Assembly: GCA_900110635.1 (NCBI GenBank)
Contig: FOEK01000005.1
Coordinates: 62,001 to 126,000, forward strand
Source of the DNA: Lachnospiraceae bacterium NE2001
GTDB taxonomy: Bacteria; Bacillota; Clostridia; Lachnospirales; Lachnospiraceae
Length of the DNA stretch: 64,000 nt
Reading direction: 5' to 3'
Part shown: piece after piece, positions 55,114 to 63,895 of the stretch
How positions within the stretch are numbered: the stretch's first letter is position 1
Layout: the number at the start of each line of letters is the position of its first letter
Position numbers and translations under genes: made by a program
The notes under the pieces: model-generated
The model's database searches: none
What the model saw: the letters and a program-made list of their open reading frames with translations, nothing else
Told to the model about the DNA's origin: nothing

Positions 55114-55154
55114 TTGTAATCCCCTTTCTGATAAAACAAGTTTTGATAAATGAT

Positions 55155-55183
55155 ATTGTATAGTATTGATGGTTAAAAATCAA
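55155..55183 (-). promoter_or_regulatory. minus-strand promoter for the YtxH/LEA-like gene
   Basis: Read on the minus strand: TTGATT (55178-55183), 17-nt spacer, TACAAT (55155-55160), about 42 nt before the start codon. Confidence 0.7.
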
Positions 55184-55193
55184 TGTCGAATTC

Positions 55194-55222
55194 TTGAAAG
55201 AGAGTTATCTTTGTGTTACTCT
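55194..55222 (+). promoter_or_regulatory. possible promoter for the MutS-like gene
   Basis: TTGAAA (55194-55199), 17-nt spacer, TACTCT (55217-55222) with an extended TG. The -10 overlaps a small palindrome, ACTCT-ATT-AGAGT (55218-55230). Confidence 0.5.
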
Positions 55223-55249
55223 ATTAGAGTTTGATGGAGGCATATTTAT

Positions 55250-57097
55250 ATGGATGAAAAGATTATAGAAAGTAAGAAAACTCTGGAAAAAAGAAGCTTG
55301 GAATTGGATAAAGTTTCTTCCAAGATTGCACTTCTTAGACTGGCTGTTTTTCTTGCTGCGATGATAATACTGTATCTTGGTTTCAAGGGGCATAACCTAG
55401 GTCTTATTATTCTGGCTGTATTACTTATAGCTGGATTTGTTTTGCTTGTCAGATACCATGGGTCTATTGATGAAGAGGTTCTTGATCTAAAAACGAAGTC
55501 AGGAGTCATTAATCGATATATACAAAGACGTTCTGGTGAATGGAAAAGTTTTAAGGAGGACGGCTCAGAGTTTCTTTCTGCTGAGGATCATTTGTCGAGA
55601 GATCTGGATCTTCTCGGGAAAGGATCATTGTTTCAGTTTATATCTATTGCTCATACACCTGGTGGTAAAAAGAGGCTTGCTGATACCATTTCACTAAAAG
55701 AATACAGGTTTGATGATATTGCTGATAGATATGAATCGATAAATGAACTGGCATCCAGAGCAGATTTTCTTATAGATTTTGAGTCTTTATCTGAGAGGAT
55801 ACTTGAGAAGAAAGAAAAGGATGAGAAAAGGATCAGTCTCTTTGAGTCTGATGATGAAAATAACGAATTGCCTCAGGAATTAGCTGGTGCTGATAAAAAG
55901 TCCACAAAAAAACAGGGGGACAGCTTCCCTGGCTGGATGTATCTTGCTATGCTTTTTGTTCCTGCCTTCAATATAATAACTATAATACTTGTTCTTATGG
56001 GTAAGTTTGGGGCTGGAAAGGTACTGATAGCATATATTGCGGGTCTTATATTAACCTGGGGGCCTATTGCTATTCATAATGCTATAATTGCACCTCTTAG
56101 AGAATATGGTTCGGGTGCTGGAGATTATTATAAGATATTAAAGCTTATAGCTGACAATTCTTTTGATTCAAAGCTGCTTAATTCGATTCATGACAGAACA
56201 GTCAGCAAGGATGGTCTTCTTGAGGCGATTAAATCTCTTGGAACGATAAATGCCTGTGATAATATAGCATTTAATCCGCTTGTGCATATGGTTTTATCTG
56301 GATTTTTTGGATGGGATTATTTTATATCCTTTGCAGTATACAGGTGGACCAAGAAAAATGGTGATGTATTTGAGGAGTGTATAGATATTGTTTCGGGTAT
56401 AGAGGAACTTGGATCCCTTGCTGTTCTTTCACTTGTCAGGGATACTGTTAAACCGGAGATCATACAGGAAAATGCTCTTGATATAAAGTCCGTCTATCAT
56501 CCGCTTCTTAATATGAACACGGTGGTTTCTAATGATGCTGATATCAGAGACAGGCTTACGATAATAACTGGTTCCAATATGTCTGGTAAAACTACATATA
56601 TGAGAACTATAGCTATAAATATGGTGCTTGCTTATGTTGGTGCAGGAGTTTGTGCCAAGAACTTCAATGTTCCGAGAATGAGACTTTTTACATCCATGAG
56701 GATTATGGATGATGTATCAGGCGGTATTTCGACATTTTATGCTGAAATTCTTAGAATAAAAGAAATGGCTGAGTATGCTAAGCATAGTAATGAAGAGGGT
56801 AGTGTTCCGGCTCTTTGTCTTATAGATGAGATATTTAAGGGTACTAATTCTGCTGACAGGATAGTTGGAGCAACAGAAGCATTGAAGAAACTGTCTTCAG
56901 GAAATGCAATCGTAATGGTTACCACACATGATTTTGAACTTTGTGAGCTTACTACATCTGATGGAACTCCAGCTGCAAATTATCATTTTGAGGAATATTA
57001 CGAGAATGGAGAACTGAAGTTTGATTATACGTTAAAGCAGGGAAGATGTACTACAAGAAATGCGATGGCGCTTCTTGAAATGGCGGGTCTGGTTTAG
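55250..57097 (+). CDS. membrane-anchored MutS-family ATPase
   Basis: Seen: 615 residues. Two membrane helices lie near the start (about 27-45 and 49-67) and two more in the middle (about 226-275). The C-terminal third is a MutS domain V ATPase: Walker A GSNMSGKTT (Lys447), YVGAGVCAKNF, SMRIMDDVSGGISTFYAEI, Walker B LCLIDEIFKGTNSADR and the switch MVTTHDFELCEL. The MutS mismatch-binding domain I (Phe-x-Glu) is absent. Such proteins are annotated as MutS-family but are not classical mismatch repair proteins; the membrane link is unexplained. ATG follows GATGGAGG. No mutL is near. Confidence 0.88.
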   Translation: MDEKIIESKKTLEKRSLELDKVSSKIALLRLAVFLAAMIILYLGFKGHNLGLIILAVLLIAGFVLLVRYHGSIDEEVLDLKTKSGVINRYIQRRSGEWKSFKEDGSEFLSAEDHLSRDLDLLGKGSLFQFISIAHTPGGKKRLADTISLKEYRFDDIADRYESINELASRADFLIDFESLSERILEKKEKDEKRISLFESDDENNELPQELAGADKKSTKKQGDSFPGWMYLAMLFVPAFNIITIILVLMGKFGAGKVLIAYIAGLILTWGPIAIHNAIIAPLREYGSGAGDYYKILKLIADNSFDSKLLNSIHDRTVSKDGLLEAIKSLGTINACDNIAFNPLVHMVLSGFFGWDYFISFAVYRWTKKNGDVFEECIDIVSGIEELGSLAVLSLVRDTVKPEIIQENALDIKSVYHPLLNMNTVVSNDADIRDRLTIITGSNMSGKTTYMRTIAINMVLAYVGAGVCAKNFNVPRMRLFTSMRIMDDVSGGISTFYAEILRIKEMAEYAKHSNEEGSVPALCLIDEIFKGTNSADRIVGATEALKKLSSGNAIVMVTTHDFELCELTTSDGTPAANYHFEEYYENGELKFDYTLKQGRCTTRNAMALLEMAGLV

Positions 57098-57159
57098 TGA
57101 ATTCGCCCTTGATTGTGCAATTTTACTAAATAAATTAGTGAAATATTGACGAAATGACG

Positions 57160-57188
57160 TTGACACTAAAAGCCATTTTAAGTAAAAT
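57160..57188 (+). promoter_or_regulatory. strong promoter for the 698-residue unknown gene
   Basis: TTGACA (57160-57165), 17-nt spacer, TAAAAT (57183-57188). The leader of about 75 nt has a very good ribosome binding site, GAGGAGG. Confidence 0.85.
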
Positions 57189-57268
57189 AAAACTGTTAAC
57201 GAACTATGTGATTTTGTTTACATAATCGTTATCATCTAGTGTTATTTTTTTATGAGGAGGAATGGAAT

Positions 57269-59365
57269 ATGGCATTACCAGCTAATATTACGGGCAGCGA
57301 TAATAATGTTCTATCCATAGCAGCTTCAAATAACAAAGGATTACTTATCAGATTCCTGAATGAGCAGGTTGAGGATGGTTTCTATGCCTTAGTTATTGAT
57401 TATCTTAAGGATAGTAATTTTGATCTTAAGACAATGAACGTTGATGATGATGTAAAGTCACAATGTGTAAAGCTGTATGAACTGGGTGAGTTTGTCGACG
57501 AGAATATCAAGGCAAAGGGTAGATACGAAATAGATGAGTGGATTGAACCACTTTTTAAGTTCGTATATGGTGATATTGATCCTAGTGATATTGATGCACC
57601 TATCAATACTACAGGTATCTATCGTTACAGTGTATGGCTTATATATCTGTATCAGAGAGAGAAGTTTGGCGAGGCTATGAGACTCATTGGCGAGAGAATA
57701 GCTCCCCTTCTTATAAATGTCAGCTATCAGATCTTAGAGGATGATGACAGACCTAAGAATTTCGATAAGGGACTTCTTGGATATCTGGATCTCATCAATG
57801 TAGTAATGGATATGGGACTTCCTACATCTCTTGCTAATTCTGATGCTTATCTCAGCAACCTTGAGGTTCTTTATGATTATGTAGTTGAGGATCCACATGT
57901 AGGTAATGATTATAAGACTCAGTTATCTATAGGACTTTTCAATACATTTATTGCTAATAAGGATTATAACAAGGCGTTTGAGTTCTATGGACTTAATGCA
58001 GAGTTTATTCCTATCGATAATATGGCTGTTTATGAGAGCTTTAAGGAGCTTATCAGAAATGTCAATACTACTCAGGATACAAGTGTTCTTAGTAGAAATG
58101 TTCTTACAGCTATTTCTAAGCAGGAGCTGTATAACAAGAGAATTGATACTCTTATCAGTGAGGTATCTGCATTTGTTAAGAAGGTTTATCTCTATATTGA
58201 GAATGAACCAGATATGAAGAAGAATCTTCAGATTCTTGGTGCAGGTGCACAGCTTACAGGTAAGACCAATATCTTTGAAGGTCTCTATGAATACAATCTT
58301 GTATTTTATGAGTGCGGAATCAAGGAGCTTGTTAATTCAGAAGTTACTGGCCGTCCTTGGGAAGAAAAGTACGAGATACTTGAAAAGCTTTATACAACAC
58401 TTAATGTTGTATTTGATGGATACAATGTATATGAGCTTTCCAACAAGATTGAGCATCAGTATGTTGAGATTACCTGGATTAATGACTATGTAAATGCTAA
58501 TCCTTCACTTCTGAAGATGTTCTTCAGTATCAAAGAGAAGATTAAGGCATTTAAGGTTCGTAAGAATGCTATCCTTGAGAAGTCTAAGACTAATTATGAA
58601 ATCAAGCAGATGATCGATGATCGTCAGAAGACTCTTGTATTTATGGCAGCTGAGGATATGATCGTTAATGGTCTTAACGGTGGAAGAATCAATATCATTA
58701 ATAGTGAGTATGATCCTAAGACAGCTGAAAAGTATCTTGTTAAGACTTATGACAATGTTGTAGTTCCTTCAAGATATAGAAAGGGTGAGTCATCACCTAG
58801 TAAGGGTGGTGGTCTCTTTGGTAGAGGCGCATCTTCACCATCTATGGATAATGATCTTAAGCATCTTCTTGATGATTCTAAGATTGAAGAGATGCTTCTT
58901 AAGTCAGAGTGGCTGTGGCATCAGCATAATACAAAGGGACAGTCTGAGCCTAGTGCACAGGAAGCAACATATTCCGTTGTATGTCTTATAAAGGCTGCTG
59001 AGAAGCTTCTTGATAAGAAGACTGCTGGAACAACAGTTAAGCCAGAGTCTACTCCTAACAAGAAGGTTATCATTACAAAGACTGGTAAGGTTATTGAACT
59101 TTCTGATGAGGGAAGCCAGACACCTTCAGGTTCTAATGGTACTGTTTCTCCTTCAGTAGTTGATAATATCAATAACATACAGCTGATCCTTAAGGATAAG
59201 TCTGAGGAGAATGTTGAGTACGTAAAGGATTACGTTAATGACTGGCTTGATACTTTAATGAAGTCTAAGTTCGATATGGATACCATGCTTTCATTATTTG
59301 AGGCAGAAGAGCTTAGAACAAAGACTTTCCAGGTTATTAAGAAGCTTAGGGCTGATATTCTTTAA
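57269..59365 (+). CDS. uncharacterised 698-residue soluble helical protein
   Basis: I do not recognise this protein. Seen: no signal peptide or membrane segment. It is almost all helical by composition, with many Leu/Ile/Tyr/Asp/Glu-rich stretches of TPR-like length (about 100-400). A Gly/Ser-rich linker sits at about 510-530 (GGGLFGRGASSPS), and a Thr/Ser/Pro-rich linker at about 590-630 separates a last helical domain. It is a single-gene unit: strong promoter, ideal ribosome binding site, terminator directly behind. Codons look like those of highly expressed neighbours (pnp, tig, leuS), suggesting abundance. The start ATG 57269 is set by GAGGAGG; an upstream in-frame start overlaps the ribosome binding site. 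Confidence 0.9.
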   Translation: MALPANITGSDNNVLSIAASNNKGLLIRFLNEQVEDGFYALVIDYLKDSNFDLKTMNVDDDVKSQCVKLYELGEFVDENIKAKGRYEIDEWIEPLFKFVYGDIDPSDIDAPINTTGIYRYSVWLIYLYQREKFGEAMRLIGERIAPLLINVSYQILEDDDRPKNFDKGLLGYLDLINVVMDMGLPTSLANSDAYLSNLEVLYDYVVEDPHVGNDYKTQLSIGLFNTFIANKDYNKAFEFYGLNAEFIPIDNMAVYESFKELIRNVNTTQDTSVLSRNVLTAISKQELYNKRIDTLISEVSAFVKKVYLYIENEPDMKKNLQILGAGAQLTGKTNIFEGLYEYNLVFYECGIKELVNSEVTGRPWEEKYEILEKLYTTLNVVFDGYNVYELSNKIEHQYVEITWINDYVNANPSLLKMFFSIKEKIKAFKVRKNAILEKSKTNYEIKQMIDDRQKTLVFMAAEDMIVNGLNGGRINIINSEYDPKTAEKYLVKTYDNVVVPSRYRKGESSPSKGGGLFGRGASSPSMDNDLKHLLDDSKIEEMLLKSEWLWHQHNTKGQSEPSAQEATYSVVCLIKAAEKLLDKKTAGTTVKPESTPNKKVIITKTGKVIELSDEGSQTPSGSNGTVSPSVVDNINNIQLILKDKSEENVEYVKDYVNDWLDTLMKSKFDMDTMLSLFEAEELRTKTFQVIKKLRADIL

Positions 59366-59407
59366 AAAAAAGTTGCGGCAAACGAATTAACTTCGTTTGC
59401 CGCTTTT
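59364..59407. terminator. bidirectional terminator between convergent genes
   Basis: Perfect 12-bp stem GCGGCAAACGAA/TTCGTTTGCCGC (59375-59386, 59392-59403) with eight A before and four T after. It serves the plus-strand gene and, on the minus strand, yqeG, whose stop codon lies in the loop. Confidence 0.92.
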
Positions 59408-59893
59408 CTTTAAGTATAGTTTTATAATTGGTTTCTCCAATATTCTTTTAAGCACTATCTGTATTTCTTCTTTTTTGTCAATCTGTTTTACGAGTATACA
59501 GTGTATTCGGGCGTTATTTGCTCCCCATATATCTGTAAACAGTTGATCGCCTACAAAGAAAGTGTTTTTTCGGTTTGTTTTCATTTTTCTCATGGCTTCA
59601 TAGAACCCGCTGGCCTTTGGCTTTCCTGCCTTGTATACGTACTGGCAGTTAATTTCATCATTGAACTTCTTTACTCTAGGTTCCTTGTTATTTGATACAA
59701 AACAAACTCTGAAACCTATTTCTTTTAATCTTTTGAATAGTGCTCTGGACTTGTCATCATGCATAGCATTGTGCGGTACGAGAGTATTATCTATATCAAA
59801 TATTATTCCTCTATATCCTTTTTTATAGTAATCCTCAAAGTTTATGCTGTAAGTAGAATCGTAATATTCATCTGGAAAAAGAAACTTACCCAT
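59387..59893 (-). CDS. YqeG family HAD phosphatase
   Basis: Seen: 168 residues. HAD motif I is IFDIDNTLVPH (Asp33 and Asp35), motif II is FVSNNKE, the Lys motif is AGKPKASGF and motif III is VGDQLFTDIWGANN. This is the YqeG subfamily (HAD subclass IIIA, no cap domain), related to phosphatidylglycerophosphate phosphatase in other lineages. That is of note because pgsA lies at 10.5 kb, but the link is only suggestive. The start is 18 nt after uvrC on the same strand, so the two are co-transcribed. Confidence 0.92.
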   Translation of the reverse strand: MGKFLFPDEYYDSTYSINFEDYYKKGYRGIIFDIDNTLVPHNAMHDDKSRALFKRLKEIGFRVCFVSNNKEPRVKKFNDEINCQYVYKAGKPKASGFYEAMRKMKTNRKNTFFVGDQLFTDIWGANNARIHCILVKQIDKKEEIQIVLKRILEKPIIKLYLKKSGKRS

Positions 59894-59911
59894 AGTTTTC
59901 CTTTCTTTGTG

Positions 59912-61744
59912 TCAGTTGAAAAAATTATACACGGCTTCGGCTGCCTTCTGATTCATTCCGTCGACAGCCTCCAGCTCATCTATAGTTGCATTTTTGATGG
60001 CTTCGATATCTTTAAAATGTAATAGGAGTGCTTTACGTCTTTTAGGACCGATTCCCTGAATATCATCCAGTATAGAGTGAGTCTGTCCTTCGCTTCGAAG
60101 CTGTTTGTGATAGGTTATGGCAAATCTGTGGGTTTCGTCCTGAAGAGCTGTGATCATATGTATAGCTTCACTGCCAGTTGGAAATTCCAGCTCTTTGTCT
60201 TTGTAGTATAAGCCTCTTGTTCGATGGTTGTCATCCTTTACCATACCACAGACAGGGATATCGAGACCTAAAGAATCCATTATCATTTCAGCGACGTGAA
60301 CCTGTCCTTTGCCGCCATCCATCATTATAATATCAGGAAGTTCTCCGATTCTTTCATCTGTATAACGGCGGGAGAGTACTTCCTTCATTGAGGCGTAATC
60401 ATCTGGCCCTTCAACGGTTCGGAGTTTGAACTTTCTATAAGCGTTACGCCTGGGCTTTCCATTTTCAAATACGACCATAGAAGCGACAGAATGATAGCCG
60501 GATATGTTGGATATATCAAAGGCTTCCATACGACTTGCTTTTTCAACACCTATAAGATCTGCGATATCCTGACACGCGCCTATTGTTCTTTTTTCGGCAC
60601 GTTTTATTCTCTCTATATCTTGTTCGAGAACAAGTCGGGCGTTGTCCTGGGCCAGTTTGATGAGTCCCTTTTTATCTCCCTTTTGGGGTACAAGAATAAG
60701 TACCTTCTGGCCCTTTCTTTCTGATAGATAGTTGGTCAGAAGCTCCTCCTCGTTGATAGGTGTGACAGTTAGTATTTCTTTAGGGATAAATGGAGTTCCC
60801 ATATAGTACTGCTTGATGAACTCGGTTATTATATCGGCATCAGTATCATTTTCGTCAGAGGACATATGGTGGTTTTCGCGTCCCAGTAATGTACCGTCTC
60901 TTACAAAGAAGATGGCGATTACGGAGTCACTGGCGTTTCTTGCGATTGCAATAATATCTCGATCTTCTGAACCATTGTTATCAACTCGTTGTTTTTCTGA
61001 GATTTTTGAAATACTATCTAAAAGATCTCTGGTTTCTGCGGCTTTTTCAAACTCCATATTTTCAGCCTGCTTTAACATTTTATCTTTTAGTTCTTTTGTG
61101 ATTTCCTTGGTGTCACCATTTAAAAATCGAACAGCCTTGTCTATCTTTTTTTTGTAATCCTCTTTGCTTATCTGTCCTGCGCAAGGGGCGTCACATTGAC
61201 CAATCTGGTGATATAGACAAGGACGGTCATCCAGCTTTCCGTAATTCAGATCTTTATTGCAGTTTCTGATGGAAAAGAGCTTTTTTATTAATTGAATAGT
61301 ACTGTGTACCGCGCCTCTGTCTGTGTAAGGGCCAAAATAGAGAGCCCGGTCACGTCCCATACGATGGCTCATCATAATCCTTGGGTAGTCTTCGGTAATG
61401 GTTATCTTGATATATGGGTAACCCTTATCATCGGTCATAAGAGTATTGTATTTTGGTCGATGTTCTTTGATAAGGTTACATTCAAGTACCAGAGCTTCCA
61501 TCTCGGAAGCGGTGATAATATATTCAAAGTATGAAATCTGAGATACCATTTTAGCAATCTTTGGAGAATTGTTGTGACCGTGTCCGGCGCGAAAATACTG
61601 GCGAACCCTATTGTGGAGGTTTGTGGCCTTTCCTACATAGAGTATCGCCTCGTTTTCGTCGTGCATTATATATACTCCCGGCTTCTGAGGGAGCTTGCCG
61701 AGTTCTTCTTCGATATCAAAGATTTCATTTCTTGTTGTTTTCAT
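59912..61744 (-). CDS. uvrC: UvrABC system protein C
   Basis: Makes both incisions in nucleotide excision repair. Seen: 610 residues. The N-terminal GIY-YIG domain is KPGVYIMHDENEAILYVGKATNL. There is the UVR motif in the middle (KEITKELKDKMLKQAENMEFEKAAETRD in adjoining parts), an RNase H-like nuclease domain with AFDISNISGYHSVASMVVFE and MMDGGKGQV, and a C-terminal helix-hairpin-helix pair (LDDIQGIGPKRRKALL, ELEAVDGMNQKAAEAVY). Complete. I see no ribosome binding site before its ATG, but a TATAAT 7 nt upstream, so it may be leaderless. Confidence 0.96.
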   Translation of the reverse strand: MKTTRNEIFDIEEELGKLPQKPGVYIMHDENEAILYVGKATNLHNRVRQYFRAGHGHNNSPKIAKMVSQISYFEYIITASEMEALVLECNLIKEHRPKYNTLMTDDKGYPYIKITITEDYPRIMMSHRMGRDRALYFGPYTDRGAVHSTIQLIKKLFSIRNCNKDLNYGKLDDRPCLYHQIGQCDAPCAGQISKEDYKKKIDKAVRFLNGDTKEITKELKDKMLKQAENMEFEKAAETRDLLDSISKISEKQRVDNNGSEDRDIIAIARNASDSVIAIFFVRDGTLLGRENHHMSSDENDTDADIITEFIKQYYMGTPFIPKEILTVTPINEEELLTNYLSERKGQKVLILVPQKGDKKGLIKLAQDNARLVLEQDIERIKRAEKRTIGACQDIADLIGVEKASRMEAFDISNISGYHSVASMVVFENGKPRRNAYRKFKLRTVEGPDDYASMKEVLSRRYTDERIGELPDIIMMDGGKGQVHVAEMIMDSLGLDIPVCGMVKDDNHRTRGLYYKDKELEFPTGSEAIHMITALQDETHRFAITYHKQLRSEGQTHSILDDIQGIGPKRRKALLLHFKDIEAIKNATIDELEAVDGMNQKAAEAVYNFFN

Positions 61745-61793
61745 ACAAATGATTATACACGCTACAGCTCTTTTTAGATAGCATAATTTATTA

Positions 61794-61822
61794 GTGAAAA
61801 TAAACCTGAGTTATTGTATAAT
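61794..61822 (+). promoter_or_regulatory. putative hprK promoter
   Basis: TATAAT at 61817-61822 with a weak -35 (GTGAAA at 61794-61799, 17-nt spacer), about 55 nt before the hprK start codon, in the divergent gap with uvrC. Confidence 0.55.
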
Positions 61823-61877
61823 ACAGATACTTGTTGTTTGTTCGTTCAAAACATATAGATTATTTGGGAGGATTATA

Positions 61878-62810
61878 ATGCAAGAGGAATATTCAGTTTC
61901 CATGTCTCAGTTCATTGATAAGATGAATCTGAAGAATCATACTCCGGAAATAGATACGGACAAGATATTTATTACTGATCCGGATATTAACAGGCCGGCA
62001 CTTCAGCTGGCTGGTTTTTTTGAACATTTCGATAATACTCGTATTCAGATATGTGGAAATGTAGAGCATGCCTATCTTGCTGATATGCATACAAGAGAGG
62101 AGAATATTGAAATCTTCGATAAGCTGTTTAGCCACGGCATTCCTTGTCTTGTTTTTTGCCGTGATATAGAGCCTTATGATTTTATAATCGATGCAGGCAA
62201 TAGACACGGTATTCCTGTTCTGACAAGTAGTGCCACGACATCATCATTTGTCCATGAAACAGTTAGATATCTTCACGAGGAGCTTGCTCCAAGGATATCT
62301 ATGCACGCTGTTCTGGTCGATGTCTTTGGTGAAGGTCTGCTAATTATGGGAGATAGTGGCATTGGTAAAAGTGAGGCGGCGCTAGAACTTATTAAGAGAG
62401 GTCATCGTCTGGTTGCAGATGATGTGGTGGAGATAAAAAGAATCAGTGATGAACAGCTGATAGGTCAGTCTCCAGAGATTACAAGACATTTTATAGAGCT
62501 AAGAGGTATTGGTATCATAGATGTTAAGACCATGTTTGGTGTAGAATGTGTTAAGATATCTCAGCAGATCGATCTTGTAATTAAACTTGAAGAGTGGAAT
62601 AAAGATGCTAATTATGATAGACTAGGTCTCTCTGATAATTATACAGAGATTCTAGGTACCAAGATAGTATCTCATTCGATTCCTATAAGACCAGGTCGAA
62701 ATCTGGCTATTATTCTGGAATCGGCTGCGGTTAACCACAGACAAAAGAAGATGGGCTATAATGCGGCTCAGGAAATGTATAATAGAGTCACAAAAGGACT
62801 TAAAGCATAA
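61878..62810 (+). CDS. hprK: HPr kinase/phosphorylase
   Basis: Phosphorylates and dephosphorylates Ser46 of HPr, the switch for carbon catabolite repression in Firmicutes. Seen: 310 residues. Walker A is GDSGIGKSEAALELI (158-172). The following RGHRLVADDVVEI and the family signature ELRGIGIIDVKTMFG are present. ATG 61878 follows GGGAGGA; a longer frame upstream has no ribosome binding site. A ROK glucokinase follows after 10 nt, so sugar signalling and glucose phosphorylation share one unit. The uvrC-hprK-murB neighbourhood is common in clostridia. Confidence 0.96.
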   Translation: MQEEYSVSMSQFIDKMNLKNHTPEIDTDKIFITDPDINRPALQLAGFFEHFDNTRIQICGNVEHAYLADMHTREENIEIFDKLFSHGIPCLVFCRDIEPYDFIIDAGNRHGIPVLTSSATTSSFVHETVRYLHEELAPRISMHAVLVDVFGEGLLIMGDSGIGKSEAALELIKRGHRLVADDVVEIKRISDEQLIGQSPEITRHFIELRGIGIIDVKTMFGVECVKISQQIDLVIKLEEWNKDANYDRLGLSDNYTEILGTKIVSHSIPIRPGRNLAIILESAAVNHRQKKMGYNAAQEMYNRVTKGLKA

Positions 62811-62820
62811 GGAGGAAGAT

Positions 62821-63759
62821 ATGGCAGAATATGTATTTGGAGTTGATATTGGAGGAACTACAGTAAAGCTGGGACTTTTTACCAGTGATGGAGAACTGTT
62901 AGATAAATGGGAGATCACCACCAGAAAGGATGATGGTGGAGCGTACATCCTTAAGGATATAGCTGAGTCTGTAACAAATAAGATGACAGAAAAGAACATT
63001 GATAAGTCTGATGTTAAAGGCGTAGGAATGGGTGTTCCTGGTCCTGTAAAGGAAGATGGCACTGTTATGAAATGTGTAAATCTCGGCTGGGGTATGTTTA
63101 ATGCAGCTGAGGAATTATCCGGACTTCTTTCTCTACCTGTCAAGGCAGGAAATGATGCAAATGTTGCAGCTCTTGGCGAATACTGGCAGGGCGGTGGAAA
63201 GGATTACAAATGCGTAATCATGGTAACACTTGGAACAGGCGTTGGTGGTGGTATCATAAATGAAGGCAAGATTGTTGCTGGTGTAAATGGAGCTGGCGGT
63301 GAGATTGGACATATGACTATAGATCTTGATGAGCAGGATACTTGTAACTGCGGCAAGAAGGGATGTCTGGAGCAGTATGCCTCGGCTACTGGAATAGTTC
63401 GTCTGGCAAATCGTGGTCTTAATGCGACAGATAAACCTTCAAAGCTTAGAGATATTGAGTCTATCACTGCAAAGGATATCTTTGATGCGGCTAAGGAAGG
63501 TGATGAAGTTGCTCAGAGTCTTGTTGAGGAACACGGAAAGCGTCTGGGTTATGCACTTGCAAATGTAGCTTGTGTTGTAGATCCTGAGGTTTTTGTTATT
63601 GGTGGCGGAGTGTCAAAGGCAGGTTCTATTCTTATTGAAACAACTAAGAAATACTATCAGGAGTATGCATTCCATGCTTGTAGATCAGCGGCTTTCGAGC
63701 TTGCTACATTGGGGAATGATGCGGGCATATATGGTGCGGCTGCTTCTGTGATTTTGTAA
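62821..63759 (+). CDS. glk: ROK-family glucokinase
   Basis: Phosphorylates glucose with ATP in the cytoplasm, for example the glucose released by cellobiose phosphorylase encoded at 1.1 kb. Seen: 312 residues. N-terminal phosphate loop FGVDIGGTTVKLGLF, VGMGVPGPV, sugar-binding GAGGEIGHMTID with the catalytic Asp in AGNDANVAALGE, and the zinc-binding CNCGKKGCLEQYAS of the ROK family. It starts 10 nt after hprK (AAGGAGG). All key residues are present. The exact sugar is inferred. Confidence 0.93.
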   Translation: MAEYVFGVDIGGTTVKLGLFTSDGELLDKWEITTRKDDGGAYILKDIAESVTNKMTEKNIDKSDVKGVGMGVPGPVKEDGTVMKCVNLGWGMFNAAEELSGLLSLPVKAGNDANVAALGEYWQGGGKDYKCVIMVTLGTGVGGGIINEGKIVAGVNGAGGEIGHMTIDLDEQDTCNCGKKGCLEQYASATGIVRLANRGLNATDKPSKLRDIESITAKDIFDAAKEGDEVAQSLVEEHGKRLGYALANVACVVDPEVFVIGGGVSKAGSILIETTKKYYQEYAFHACRSAAFELATLGNDAGIYGAAASVIL

Positions 63760-63822
63760 TCTAGTATAAATTAACATATAAACCTACTAAACCGAATATT
63801 TTTTAACCATTTTTACGAATTG

Positions 63823-63867
63823 AAAAAAAAGACTCTATAATGTACTATTATATGGAGTCTTTTTTTT
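63823..63867 (+). terminator. intrinsic terminator after glk
   Basis: A8 plus GACTC and ATAAT arms pair with ATTAT, GAGTC and T8 (2-nt bulge); ends in eight T. Confidence 0.9.
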
Positions 63868-63895
63868 ATGCGTTTTGGCGCGTATGGAGAAATGA

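Noticed and set aside
55910-55935. CAGGGGGACAGCTTCCCTG inside the MutS-like gene as another REP-like palindrome
   Set aside because: Imperfect, within a coding linker, and lacking the ATGTGC/GCACAT arms of the element at 31367.
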